Below, piece by piece: positions 1 through 12,094 of a DNA stretch of 64,000 nt (positions within the stretch are counted from its first letter, which is position 1; the number at the start of each line of letters is the position of its first letter). A model generated the notes under the pieces. It did no database searches and was not told the origin of the DNA. It was given only the letters and a program-made list of their open reading frames with translations. The stretch is from Ophioderma brevispina. Lineage: Eukaryota > Echinodermata > Ophiuroidea > Amphilepidida > Ophiodermatidae. The position numbers and the translations under genes were made by a program. The stretch lies in NCBI GenBank assembly GCA_023653785.1, contig JAMKCH010051690.1, forward strand, positions 81,042-145,041, given 5' to 3'.

Positions 1-985
1 ACGTCGAAACTCAAAGGTCCTATACCCATTTTAGACCTTCGCCAAAATTGTTTTCCACATAGGAACGATTTATGGAGCACTTTGCGCATGAGAGACATCC
101 CAGCTATGTCTGCATTACAGTAATGAAATCAATAATTTGACCTTTTACTTTATAATTGTTCAAAGATATTTTGACCTTTTTCTTTATAATTAATTGCTTA
201 AATGACACATCTCTGTCGGAATCTCTTTTTAATTCTTAATATCATGAAGTGAGAATATCTGGGGGTTTCAAAAAACATATGACATCTATTATTAGAGGTA
301 AAGGTAAACATGTTTATGCTGCTGTTTCTAAAAATATTTTTGTTTAATAATGATCTTTATCAGCCAGGAAATGAAAATATAATTGATAATGAAATAATAA
401 AATATTCACACCTTTTTTCATTATTCTCCATGCAGAGAGAGGAAGTGAGTGAGAGAGAGAGAGAGAGAGAGAGAGGGGGAGAGAGAGAGAGAGAGCGAAC
501 ACGGGGAAAGCGAGGGAGACAATTGAGTCGAAGATTTATTACAAGTTTAAAGGTGCAAGGAGAGATTTCAAGTTATCCATATTTTCTGTTCCATGTAGTG
601 CTTTCATATAGATTAGACACGCACTAGATTCCCTACATTTTATTTGGCTAAGAAGAAATAACTTAAAATGAAAACAAAAGGTGATTTGCATATGGTTATA
701 TTTCAATAGAAAACAGCTGAATTTCGTATTTGCTCCTATAGGAAATTAGAAATTGTACAATTTTTGTACCAAAGAAACAGTTATCAGCTTAATCCTTTCA
801 GATGGGGATATTTTTGATAGAAAGCTTTAGACCCGTGCAAAAATAAGAATGTTCACGTTTTTTAGGGACACCTGTTTATGAAATATCTCGTTGCACCGTA
901 TATTGACCCGACTACTATATATATAACTAGAATCAATGGTATTTTAGAACTATAAAAACGAAATAGATAAACATTTTATTTGCAG
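1..985. other. Upstream intron of HYR gene 1
   Basis: No coding exon is recognisable here. The stretch ends in a good splice acceptor (tttgcag at 979-985) directly before the first HYR exon, so it is best read as intron of a gene whose 5' part lies outside the window. It contains a GA-rich microsatellite; a reading frame across it (RERERE-type peptide) is simply the translation of that repeat. Confidence 0.6.
430..496. repeat. (GA)n microsatellite
   Basis: Nearly uninterrupted GA/AG dinucleotides with a few interruptions. Simple sequence, no function inferred. Confidence 0.9.
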
Positions 986-1237
986 TTGATACAACACCGC
1001 CTACAGTTATTAACTGCCCAGATAATATAGAAACCAATATCGAACTTGGATCGATCGGATCTATTGTTTACTGGGAGGAACCAAAAGCCCAGGACATTTC
1101 AGGGAATGTGACTTTATTAGTAACCACTCATGTTCCTGGAACCTACTTCTCCGTTGGAACTACCTTTGTGAACTACGTCTACAGAGACAATGCTAACAAT
1201 ATTGCATCTTGTACATTTTCTGTCACGGGTTTAACAG
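986..1237 (+). CDS. HYR gene 1, HYR-domain exon (penultimate)
   Basis: The exon is 252 nt (84 codons), with acceptor tgcag before 986, donor gtaata after 1237 and phase 1 at both ends. It encodes one complete HYR (hyalin repeat) domain: VDTTPP start, INCP with the first cysteine, YWEEP, DISGNV, THVPGTYF, VGTTFVNYVYRD, then NIASCTFSV with the second cysteine. HYR is an immunoglobulin-like extracellular fold used in adhesion proteins. No frameshift or stop. The closest relative in this window is the exon at 53959-54201 of gene 2, which shares ANNIASC and PVGTT-like segments. The gene runs off the left edge, so earlier exons are not visible. Family assignment is firm; the ligand is unknown. Confidence 0.92.
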
Positions 1238-1446
1238 GTAATATATTTGCATTAAAAAGTAACACGGTAACAGAATATCCTCTTTTCCAATAGCGTAATT
1301 ATTTGAAATTTTAAGACCTAAATTCGTGTTCAAAATATAACTTAGACAAGTTTTGGGCCACATAGACGATCAACCAACATAGTCATGAAAGGCGTGACGT
1401 TCCTTGGTCACAAAAGCTAATATCAATTTCTGTTTATATGTTGCAG

Positions 1447-1701
1447 TGGATACAATACCCCCTGTGATCTACAACTGTCCTTCAGGCATCTCTTCATCTA
1501 TTCAACCAGGGAAGCATGGTACGAGAGTTACCTGGCTAGAGCCATTTGCCACTGATCTGTCAGGAGATACAGTTGCTGTATCTAAGACGTACAAACCCCT
1601 CGACCTGTTCCAGCCTGGATCCACGTCAGTAGTGTACACATTTCAAGACAAGCATGACAATCGTGCTGTGTGCAATTTTACTGTAGATGTCACTGCGGAG
1701 G
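1447..1701 (+). CDS. HYR gene 1, last HYR-domain exon
   Basis: The exon is 255 nt (85 codons), with acceptor gttgcag, donor gtattt and phase 1 at both ends. Motifs in order are VDTIPPVIYNCP, VTWLEPFATDLSGDT, FQPGSTSVVYTFQDK, and AVCNFTVDVT. The sequence FATDLSGDT and the VVYTF.DK..N.A.CNFTV pattern recur in gene 2 at 57412-57667, so the two exons hold the same position in paralogous genes: each is the last HYR before the membrane anchor. The exon is intact. An unusually long intron (1702-11182) separates it from the transmembrane exon. Confidence 0.92.
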
Positions 1702-2251
1702 GTATTTGTACTGCGTTACTTTTTCTGTAATATGACTGAGCTGGTATGGTAACGCAATCGAAATTTCATTATGCTGCATTGTATAATTTTTTTTGTTTTA
1801 AAATTATCTAAACAAATATTTGCATATAAACACAAAACCTGCAAAAATTCAAAGAAATTCCAACAATGGAAAAAGTAAAGTGACTGCAAAATTCAATTGT
1901 ATCAGTGACAGGAGGAGATTTTTTTTAATATACAAATTTGATCGGTTGTAGACCACCTACCGAGAACGTTTCGAAGGTTTATTGGACAAACAAGCACGAA
2001 AGAAAACCGCAAAACTTGTTATTTTGAGCTTGCCTGCTATCAAAATTGTCCCTATAGGCTATAGGAAATCATGCTTTGAATTTCTGTCATGCACGACAGA
2101 AATGACTAAATCATCGTATTACATAAAGACGGCGTATTCGGCTTATTCATTTCAGATGTGATCTAATACATTGGTAAGCATTCCAAATATGCAAAGAAAC
2201 CTGGGTTCGAAAAAAATTGAGGGCGCTTCTCTCTGGAAATGTCCTCATGTC
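1702..2251. other. Intron of HYR gene 1, no feature seen
   Basis: AT-rich intron sequence. I found no coding similarity or clear repeat in it. Confidence 0.4.
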
Positions 2252-2796
2252 TCTTTAAAGAGACACTGGCACATTTGAAAAATAGTGCGCCCTCAAGATT
2301 GTTCAAAATCGATATTTTTGCATGGTTGTAAGGCTTTTATATACAAAAGCCCTCACCCGAAATGATTAAGACCAAATCAGCTTCCTTATGGGTAAACAAA
2401 ACGATTTTATAATTTAACGTCGCCGGCGACGTTAAATTCAGCAGACGACGAAAATGGCGTTTAACATAAGAACACGACGCCGTATGAATGTTTCACACGC
2501 TATGCACAATGTTTGATCGTCTATAACTTTGTGGTTTTATATCGTGCCGAAAGAGTCAAAAATATTATGTAATATACACATGGTTGATGAAAGTATGGAA
2601 ATACCTAAAGCTGGCTAAAAATTACCTGATGTCTTTATCCTCATGTCAGCCTATCTGTTTGGGGTAGGCCTATGTTATTTTATGTTGAAAATATATTCTC
2701 TGTTCTCCAATGCCTATAGGCCTTAGAATTATGATTTGAGGAGGCAAATTGAAGAAATTTATATTTTGTGAAAAAATTGTGCTCCAGTGCGATTAA
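2252..2796. mobile_element. Non-autonomous DNA element with TTTAAAG-type terminal inverted repeats, copy 1
   Basis: The left end reads TTTAAAGAGACACTGGCACA. The right end (gtgctccagtgcg) is a decayed reverse complement of it. A second copy at 30789-31297 aligns along the whole length: both share GATTGTTCAAAA, ACGATTTTATAATT, a conserved ATTCAGCAG and a terminal ATATTTTGTGAAAA. No coding capacity is visible, so this is MITE-like. It contains a perfect 28-nt palindrome at 2411-2438. Superfamily not determined. Confidence 0.65.
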
Positions 2797-5135
2797 CTCA
2801 AACTTATGTCTGCGTCAAGGAAGGCGAACCAGTGCGCAGTATCAAACTTGCATTCTTCTGCCCTTTTCCTGGTATTTACCTTATGCTCGGTTCTTTCCCC
2901 CTCTTTCCGTTATCTTCTTCCTATGTCTACCCACCTCTCATGCTTCTTTTTTTCCCCTCTCTCTAATACAATAGTGGGGGGGGACATGAGACATGGTATT
3001 GCGTTTATTATAAAGTATCTCGCTAACCCCCCCCCACCCCCCCCCCCCCACCCTCCGCGAAACAAAATAATGGGGTTCACGGCGAGCGCAGCGAGACCAG
3101 CGATTGTTTTTGTTAATAGTTTGTGATTTTAACAAAAATGGTTTAGCTATCGAACACACATTGATCATGCAAATATTTAGGGCCTATAAAATAATTGCAA
3201 ATTAATAGGCACATATTTTGAAATTTGTGAGTGGCGTGTTTCACCTTATAATGTTTATACACACAGGTATTGAAAGACGGTATTAAAGAAAATTATAGCT
3301 GATAGGTTCGGGTGGGTGGCTTGTAAAATACTTACATGTAAATTGTTAACGGGAGGAGTTCATGCATATTAAGCTGCGCGGGGGTGGGTAGGTGGGGGTA
3401 CGGGGTGGGGGTGTCCCCGCCCCGCGCGAAGCCGCGGAAACCCTCCAATGTTCACTTTCCAAAACACATTTCTAATGCAAAATTTGATAGAAAAAACTTG
3501 AACTTAAAGATGGTTTTCAACTTTATAAATTCTCTAGGTATGATCAAACAGTCTTAAAATTTAGTTGATGGGGTTAGGTTTTTGTTTGAATTAATCACAT
3601 AAAAAGTGTTCATGAAGTAGTTCATATCTCAAGCGCCGCAAGGGTGGATGGAGCCCCTTATCGCGCGGAACCCCTGCAATTTAACTTTCCAAAACATATT
3701 TGCTTATGCAAATTGTAGAAACAATTGAAAGTACAACTTTATCATTTGCTTCTTATAAATCAACGGTCTTAAAAAATCGTGTTTGATCGATAGACTTTTT
3801 GAGATTTGCTACGATGGTGTGTAAACCGTTTCAAAACTTAAACGCCGCGGAAAAAATGATCATCTTTTAAGGTGTTTTGTATAAGTTTAAATTTAGTATC
3901 CCTATTGAACCGGATGTTTTTTGACATAATAATAATACTCAGTTTTTACATACACATTCTGACATAATCGCTGAAAAAAGGAAGGCAAGATATGAACGTT
4001 TTTGTACAACCTTCCCTTTTTTCTGCCATTCCATTGAGTTCACACAGTAAACCATTCATATGGGTCAAGAATATCTTCCTTAAAAGTGGTTATGAGACAC
4101 TGGTTATGTTAAAGTAATAACACAGCCATTCTATCAAACCCAAGAACCATATAAGGCCTTAATTTGGATAATTTTTTTAAATGGTAGGATCAGAGAAAGA
4201 AAACTCGCATGATTTCAATAGCGGCTTGATGGATCTCTTTCCATACAAAATATTGCACAAAATCAACTTTGATAGAATGAAACTTCATTGATCAATGCAT
4301 GTTTTAAAACAAATTTGAAACAGAGTAAGTAGTTAGATAAGGTTTTTGCTTACAATATACACAAATACCACACTGGTCTAAAGACACTGTAATATAACAA
4401 TTTTTTAATCATTTTTGGAACAAACACTTTCCAACAGTGGCACACGTTACAACCGGTGGTCATATAAAGTGACAAATAAGTACTAATTAATTAATGAAAT
4501 ATTACAAGATATAAATTTAACATCTAGTACGACATTATAATTATAAACCAATTCGCACATACGAACACAAACTCACCCACCATGATGCCACACACACACA
4601 ACCCCGCACCTTGCACGCAGCTGTCGCATGTAAATGTATACATTAATACTTAAATACACTCTCTCTCACATACACGCGCACACATAACACGTTTGTTCCA
4701 CGCAAGTTTAATTAAAAATACTGGAAAAAAATATATTAACTATCCAATTAATGCCAACAGCAGCGTGCGGATATTGCCCTATTGTTTCAAACGGTTGGCA
4801 CGTTCTGTCCATTGCACTCTTGCCTTGTCCACAAAGTCAAGATTCAAAACGTTTAAACCTAGTCTTGAGCTTGGCCAATGATGCAACGTACAATATGTTT
4901 GGGTTTGTCTCTAGAAGATTTCAATGAAGTTCCCAGGAATGTTCTTCAAAGTTATACCAGCATTCTAGCAATGGAAAAGTTGTGATATCTTTTATTTTCT
5001 TGTAGAATTTATGGAATTTTTAGGATTTGGAGTGCACCTCCAGGAGATCAGTAGTTAATTTAGAAAACGGATTTGCGGCAATTCCGCATTTTCCGCCCAC
5101 CGATATACACATGGTTATTTTCCCCATCAATCTGC
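2797..5135. other. Intron of HYR gene 1 with simple sequence
   Basis: Contains a poly-C/CA tract (3026-3055), a G-rich stretch (3379-3430) and CA-rich sequence (4560-4690). The 3430-3850 part has loosely repeated 'gccgcggaa...cccctgcaatt' phrases about 240 nt apart, suggesting a decayed tandem repeat. No supported gene. Confidence 0.4.
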
Positions 5136-5535
5136 GCCTGAAAATTGCCGAATCCCTGAATTACTTTACATAAAATATTCGCCTAGATATCATGGCCAGG
5201 ACTTGCAACTAATATTATATTCAGTCATGATGAAGATAGATGAAAAAAAAAAAAAACGTATTCCACTCTTTACTCTCTACCCGGCCATCTTACATTGCAC
5301 AATCATATGAAGGAAAAGGAACAGTTTTATGATGAGTTGCGCTGAAAATTGCCGAATCCCTGTTAATTACGTAACTAAAATGATCCTTGCTAGAGCTATG
5401 TCAGGACATTGCAACATAATATTAATATTCAATCATGAAGATGAAAAAAAAAGTGTTCCACTCTTTACTCTCTACCGGCATCTTTACTGTACAATCATAT
5501 GAAGAAAAGGAAAACAGTTTTCTGATTTGAGTTGG
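5136..5535. repeat. Two-copy tandem repeat, period about 203 nt
   Basis: The phrase GAAAATTGCCGAATCCCTG starts near 5140 and again near 5343. In both units it is followed by an AT-rich stretch, an A-run, CACTCTTTACTCTCTAC and CAATCATATGAAG. The array lies directly 5' of the LINE at 5590-7340 and could be its tandemly repeated 5' UTR, though I cannot prove they belong together. Confidence 0.6.
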
Positions 5536-5589
5536 CAGATGAATGGGATATGCAAAGTATCGGTGAAAACTGTTTAGGTGTTGGGGATT

Positions 5590-7340
5590 TAATGGCATGT
5601 GGGGAAAAGTTCCGAAGGTTCCGAAGGGTGTTCATGGAGGCAATGGGTTTGGGGAGAGGAATTGGGAAGGAAGAATGTGTTGGAGTTTGTGATGAATGAA
5701 AAAGAAGTTATGTGTTGCAAACATGGTTCAAGAAAGAGGACAAAAGGAAAGTGGACATTTAGCTCAGGGGAAATGAGACAGAGATTGATTTTGTGTTAGG
5801 GGGCAAAAGGAAGAGAAATTTCTGAAGAATGTTAAGTTGATCCCAAGGAGAATTGCAACAACAGGTTGGTGTTGGATGTAGAGTGGGATGTTGGGACTTG
5901 TGGAGACTGAGGTGTCATAATGTGGGAGGCGTTGCTTTTAAAGAGACGGGATGTTACCAGGCATGTGAGAAGGGTGGGAAAACAAAAGGGTAGGCGAGAG
6001 TAGGAGAGGACAGGGGGAGATACAGGTGGTGGTGGAATGCTGAGATGAAGGAAGCGAGATAGCGAGCGAGAAAGAATTATGCATTTAAAGATATGAGAAA
6101 AAAAACGGTTCCGGAAGAGCATAAGTTAAGGTATAAGAGGTTAAAGAAGCGAGCAAAGAAAGATGGAGGATGGGATGCCGGAGGAGTGGGCAAGTGAGTG
6201 TGTAGTTCCAATTTGTAAAGGGAAAGGGGGATGATGCGATGCAATTGAGTTTGTGGTGCATATAGGGGTTGTGAAGTTGTTGACCTGCAATGAAATTGTG
6301 GAAAGGGTTCTAGAGAATAGGGTTCGGAAACTTCGATAGTGGAAGTGGATGAGATGCAAATTTGGTTTATGCAGGGAAGGGAACGATAGATGCAGTGTTA
6401 TTTTAAGGAGGGTTGCAGAGGAATATCGAGATTAAAGGGAAGAAGCTGTATATGTTTTTTTTGTATAGACTTGGCGAAGCATCTTGACTAGGGACCGAGG
6501 AAAATGAATGGCAGTGGCGATTGAGGAGAGAGAGAGATACCAGAAATAGTGGTTTAGAGCAGTGATGATTTGTTGTATGAAGGAGCCAAAACACGGTTAG
6601 GTGGGGGGGTTGTTTTGGTCTGAGTGAGTTGTGAGGTGTGGTGAAGGTGGGTGCGCATCAAGGGTTCGCCACTTTCGCCATGATTTTTTGCAATTGTGAC
6701 TGACATAGTTACGGAGAGTGCAAAAGATGGTTTGTTGAATGAGATGTTGTATGCTGATGACGTGGTTTTAATGAGCGAGGACATGGAGGGACTGAGGAAG
6801 AAGTTTTTGGCAAATGGAAGAAGGTTTGAGAGTAAGGGTCTGAAGGTAAACCTTAGAAAAACAAAAGTGCTGGTGAGTGGGGAGGAGGGGGAAGCCTGGT
6901 AGACCCAGTGGTGTCTTGTGGGAAGGAGTAAAAGCAAATTCAGTGTGGTGTGACAAATGTGGGAAATGGACACATGGGAGATTCACAAAGGATGAAGAGA
7001 GAGAATGACCCCCTAGTTTGGCAAGAGATTTATTGTGTGCAGAAGATGTGAGAAGGGAGCTGGAGGGGAGGGTGGAACAGGAGGGGAAAAGGCATGTTGT
7101 GTGAGGTGGGGAGTCAGTGAACGAGTTCACATACCAAGGGGATAAGGTAGTGGGGTGGTGGATGAGAGTGGCTTGACAGTATATAGAGTGAGGTATGGGT
7201 TAGGGGACGTTTAGGGAATGTGGGGAATTGTTGCAAGGGAAAGATTTATCCTTTGAGATGAAAGGAATGGTGTATAAGAGTTGTGTGTAGGAAGGTTGGG
7301 TTGAGGATGGCGGATGATTGAATAAGGTGAAAGGAAGAAA
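5590..7340 (+). mobile_element. Degenerate non-LTR retrotransposon (LINE), endonuclease to reverse transcriptase
   Basis: Pieces of a single LINE polyprotein can be read in order in shifting + frames. First is an endonuclease-like tail (NVLEFVMNEKEV, then TFSSGE near 5760), then WWWNAEMK near 6030 and MPEEWASE near 6175. The reverse transcriptase follows: a VDEMQFG segment near 6345, FFVDLAKH near 6460, and LYADDVVLMSEDMEGLRKKF near 6744 with the catalytic YADD motif. After it comes a cysteine-rich VWCDKCGKW-HG segment near 6942, then EFTYQGDKV-like and MKGMVYKSCV pieces near 7120-7290. Many stops and frameshifts show it is inactive. It lies in sense orientation inside the long intron of HYR gene 1. 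The clade is not determined. Confidence 0.85.
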
Positions 7341-10300
7341 GAAAGGAGTAGGGCAGGTTTGTGGAATGTGGGGTGTGAATCCGGACCACCGCCACCCGTC
7401 TGACAGGGATATAAAACCGGATTTTAAAACTTTGGTCGTAGTAGTAGTCGTAGTAGTAGTAGTACCAAGATGGACTAAAACGTAAATAATACCACAAGCG
7501 TTGCAGCAAAATTCAATGCTATCAAGCTAATGCGATGACTCAAAGTACTGCGGAACATTGGGAAAAAACATCAGTCGGGGACTTCTACTTTCTATTTTGT
7601 GGCTATTCCATAAAACCTAATTGGTATTGTTTTGAGTAAATATGGAATATTAAGGACGTTGGCCAAACTTAGGTTCCATTTCCTGATTGAAATTTATAAA
7701 TGAAAAGCAAACTACTCCATCCCCCTATGCATTGAATGGAATATTCAAACATTCATGCAAACAAAAATAAATAATGTTAAAAGTGTTAAAAAGTCCGGAG
7801 TGTTTTCACAAATGATATTTAAGAAAACTGTATAAACCACGGTACATGCTATTCTTTTTGTCCAGTAGCTCGAAAATTTGGGGATAACATACCATAATTT
7901 CGTGTGACGAAGTTAATAGTATATCGAGTTTGATAGGGGTACATCGATACCTGGTGGCCCAGGCTAGAAACGAAGGCTAGAAAATAGTTCCTCCTTTGAT
8001 TGTTGCTAGGTTTTGCAAGTATAAAGATAAAGAAAGAGGTTTTACGAAATGGAAACTCTTGATAAGGTACGAGTTTTATATACACAAGGGACTATTGCAA
8101 GACAAGGACTACCAGCCTAATACAAAAAAAACCAACTTCCCGGGACAAGAGACGTGAACTAACACTATTTGTTGCTAAAGCGCAAGTATGTTACAAGAAA
8201 GTTATAGGACAGATCTGCGGGACATAAAAAGACGTTTGTTTTGATTAAGGATGCCAATTGAAGTGTGTCATGAAATAGGGGTTTGGTCATGGCCCCAATG
8301 AAGATGTTTCTAAATCAATAAATTTCATATCATTTCGCTTGGAATATAATGGACTTGAATCTAAACTTACTTCAAGTGATTGTAATAATTTTTGTAGTCG
8401 ATATGATATTATAGCTTACAGAAACTAGGGACAAAGTTCGGCTAGTGTGTTTTGTTAATCATTTTATGTATTTTATATATTCCACCAGTTGACTAAACTA
8501 TTTATGAAGCTTGATATGACAGGTGTAATGATCCCTTTATTTCACTCCAGAATCATATAATGTTTGTGACTGCTCATGAAGTGAATTTATTGTTAATGAT
8601 ACACTAACCATATTTTGGATGATGATATTGTGCAATTTTATGGAAGTGACAACTTCAATATTCAAAGAAATTCGCTTGATGAGGTGGTAAATACGTTTGG
8701 GCATAAATGTTAAATATGTGTCAAAGTTACGATATTCAACCTTGTCAATGTTAGAAGTGAAAATGATCCTATTGTTGATTGTACATAACATTCGGTCCAA
8801 ATGGTAACAGTTTGTCGATTAGTAATGGCAATCAATTTCCTATGGAAAACTGTGGCTTCATGATGTAAGAAAAAGGAAATACTTCCCCAAAAATTTGTGA
8901 TGCGCACCAACATATAAACTAAGTTTGTTTCACGATGTATACAAGTGATACCGAATTATTGAAGAAGCTTGCCAATTATGTAAACCTTGCAAATAATTTG
9001 CGATATGGTATCCATACATTGAGGACGTATAGAAATGGTGATAAGGTGGGTTCTTATTAAGACGATAGTTTATTAGTGAAAATGTATATGTGGGCCATTG
9101 GCCTTATGATACCTGTTAATAAATTCTCTCTTTTGAGAGAGAGAACCAAGTTAGACCAAGTTAGATTGATCGGGTTGGAGATATAATGATCTTCAAGCAG
9201 AATGTAGCTTTAAGGTCTGCGACTTCATTGAGGAGAGAAAAACTGACGTTTTCATCTCGACCATTTTGTAAAGGAAAGGAGGAAACGAATGGGACTCGTA
9301 TTTCCGGTGTGTGAAACCCTTCTAAAAATTGTCATTTCATGACAAAATTAAAACATGGTGATTCGCCAGACGCGAAGCGGGTCCGGCCTCCGACGCGCAT
9401 TTTTAGTTTTGAATCATTGAAATTCCAGTCGAAAAAAAAGACCATACGCAAAAGGTGGCATAAGCCTATTTGTTGTTTTGAGAAGTTACTTTTCTTTATA
9501 GAACGACCGCTCCTAAATTCGATGGATGTGGGAGTTGCTGAGTCTTTGATGCACGTGCTGGCCGTGCAGGTATGGTGCAAAAATTGGTCCAAGATCACAA
9601 AATTGTCGTCAATTTCTCAAATCAAAAATACGGTGCCCTGCCCCTTAATCAGGTCTGTAATTCCTTAGGAGGTACCGCGCGTATAGCGCGGAAAATTTTA
9701 TACAGTTATGGGTTACTAAGTATATGCCAAACGTAATTAAGTGTCATTGTTACATTGAGTTTTTACTAGGGGAGAACCGATGGCCCCCGGATCCGGTCCA
9801 TTGGTTATAGGGGACGGTAGAGTGAGCCTTTGAACAAACTCATGGGCAGGGCGACATTTGATATGGTGTCCCCCACCCCAAAATGTGGTGGGGGGACAAG
9901 TTCCCACTCGTCCCCCACCGATTGTCGCCCATGCTTGCATGATGCCAGCAATGCATAAAGAACTTACCCTTGTCGTGGCTGAAAAACGAACTTGGATATA
10001 ACGCTAGAGAGGTTTGTGGTTTAGCGTTGACTGTGGACTAGTTCACGGTTGGGTACATACTTGCCAACGTTTGGTGGACTCGGGCCAACTTATTTCTCCA
10101 ACAAATTGGAACAAAGTTATTCATATTTTATAGAGTTCTTGCTTCATACATATAACTTGTAGTACTGCTATTGTAGGGTTTTAAAAATGCTGTTTTGGAA
10201 ATAATTTCAGCCATTTACCATGCCAGTTTACATGGTCGTTGAATTTCATTGACTTTCGTTTTCTTCTAAAAACACAGTAAATAGAATGGCGATGACGTTA

Positions 10301-10735
10301 AGCAACAAATAAGGGATTTTGGTTCGCCACAAAAAAATCAGGTCAGAGCTTGCCAAACAACTTTCCTTTCATGACTTTTACCCATCTCTTTTTTCTTTTC
10401 GAATAATTGATTTAAGTATAAGATCAACGTTAATTGACGATATGGAAGAATATCAAAATGTGTTTATTTGTTAACGAGGAAAGAAATTTCGATCGCGTTA
10501 CCAGCTCAATATGTACGTTTTGACTTGATTGCCATGATTTCATTGGAAAGGATTGATTACGTATTAATCAGTACGGATTTTGCAGATCCAGATAACACCA
10601 CAGATTTTCTGAAAGTCAATTTTAAACTCTTCTGGTATTATAATTCTGTGTCGTTTTAAAATGTCGTTTTTCTTCAGTATTGAGTTACGGGTAAGTTCTC
10701 TTTTTTCCTTTTTTTCTAAATAAGAGATGTAAGGT
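7341..10735. other. Intron of HYR gene 1, mostly unannotated
   Basis: A short (GTA)n-like tract at 7437-7465 may mark the LINE 3' end. A G/C-rich hairpin-like pair (gtcccccac / gtggggggac) lies at 9868-9899. I see no exon, and apparent reading frames here have no recognisable family. Confidence 0.35.
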
Positions 10736-10739
10736 TTTG

Positions 10740-10960
10740 TCAATAATATGTCAGCCATCTTGGGAAATGGCGGCATATGCAAAATATTATAATTTTGGGA
10801 ACCATTTTATTGAAATTTCTGAAGAACAACAAATAAATTTAACACCAAAATGTCTTCATAGGTGTTTTTGCCTTTGAAATGGCGGCTATTTTGGAAAATG
10901 GCGTCGTATATGAAAATTGCCACCGCTTTTAATTTTGTCAATGTTATCTGTCCGGCCCTG
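10740..10960. repeat. Partial copy of the long inverted-repeat element at 54571-55830
   Basis: Phrases AAATGGCGTCGTAT, GCCACC.CTTTTA.TTTTGTCA and GTCTTCATAGGTGTTTT match the right arm of the 54.6-55.8 kb element. The copy lacks the other arm. No coding content. Confidence 0.55.
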
Positions 10961-11182
10961 ATACCCCTCTCCTAAACTGGTTGATATTGCGGGACTATAC
11001 TATCAGAAAATATAGGATATATCATAGATTGTATTTGTATTTTATTGCGAAAGGTACTAATATGCCACTTATTTAGCAAAATTTTAGTAACAGGAAATTC
11101 TAAGTTATCTTACTGTTAATTACAAGAAATGCCTATTTATTACTGACTGATGCCGATCTATTATCACCAATATTGCTGACAG

Positions 11183-11330
11183 ATTCGTTCAAGCCTGACA
11201 ATGTTGCAAGCCTAGAGAGTAGCCAGCCTGCAATATTTGACTTTGCAAGCATCTGGATATCTGTAGCAGGTCTAGGGCTGTCTCTGTTGGTGGGTTGCTG
11301 TTTCATTTCAGCTTGCATACTATACATACG
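11183..11330 (+). CDS. HYR gene 1, juxtamembrane and transmembrane exon
   Basis: The exon is 148 nt; acceptor tgacag and donor gtgaga give phase 1 entry and phase 2 exit. It encodes about 30 extracellular residues (DSFKPDNVASL..) and then a hydrophobic run containing SVAGLGLSLLVGCC and ending in ILYI followed by arginine, a classic single-pass membrane segment. The core AGLGL-LL-GCC is conserved in the gene 2 exon at 58308-58427, which identifies both as the membrane anchors of paralogous HYR proteins. Phase 1 entry fits the phase 1 exit of the exon ending at 1701. Confidence 0.85.
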
Positions 11331-11477
11331 GTGAGATCTGAGTTTTAATTTTTGTGTTTGTACTTGAAATTGGCTTAAAATTGCAACCAAAGCAACCTTA
11401 AGGAAAACTTGCAAATCAGACAATTAAATAACCACAACTACTTTGTTTCACTCAACCATTTTAATTGTTAATTCCAG

Positions 11478-11565
11478 AAATAAGAAAACTAGTGCTGACG
11501 TTGAACTGAAAGATCTTGGAATGCTTGTGCCACGTCTGGAAATGGAGACTAGTTCCACCTTTTAG
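11478..11565 (+). CDS. HYR gene 1, terminal cytoplasmic-tail exon
   Basis: After a 147-nt intron (gtgaga...ttccag), this exon completes the split arginine codon. It encodes a tail of about 28 residues starting NKKTSADVELKDLG, ending SSTF, with stop TAG at 11563-11565. The basic start fits the cytoplasmic side of the membrane. The gene 2 tail shares a basic start, a VEL/LEL-(K/N)-L-G/R stretch and a terminal Thr-Phe. No enzymatic or classic signalling motif is visible; the C-terminal S-T-F resembles a class I PDZ ligand, which is only a suggestion. Confidence 0.82.
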
Positions 11566-12094
11566 ATTAAAATGTGTTTGACACACGATCTAAAACTTGA
11601 TACATGGTTGCACACCACTAAGTAAAATGTTTTGATATACTCCTTACATGTCCTCAAGGACTTGCACATAGTACTCTGGGTACGAGACAAACGATATCAC
11701 GGAAACTTCTGTCGTTTTAATTTTATAAAATATTGTGTTTTTGTGTTTTTTGATTTTTTAAATTTGGGGGGTTTGGGGTTTTAAAATAAGTCCGTGAGGA
11801 TGTGGTACTCGGGCGGGGGGGGGGTTCAGCGCAGTAATGTCCATCGGAAACCTTACGAAATAATTACCCAATCCTTACCTAGCGTCCATGATTGAAATGA
11901 GCTACTCAGATTTATTCTACTGGTTTGATTTTATCCTTCATTTCACAGAGCCGGAAAGACCATGGGCGGATATAGCGGCTGAAGGGATCCAGCGCCCCTC
12001 CTATTAGCGATAAAAGAAATAACTCGGATCATGTATTGTTGTGTGTAAGTGGGGGACTGTAGTGCAATTGATCTTATGAGAGTGTTCAAATCTG
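11566..12094. other. 3' flank of HYR gene 1
   Basis: Presumed 3' UTR and downstream DNA. No canonical AATAAA was found close to the stop. A G-homopolymer lies at 11814-11824. Confidence 0.4.

Noticed and set aside
310..627. 105-residue frame rich in RERERE
   Set aside because: It is the translation of a (GA)n microsatellite and shows no protein family.
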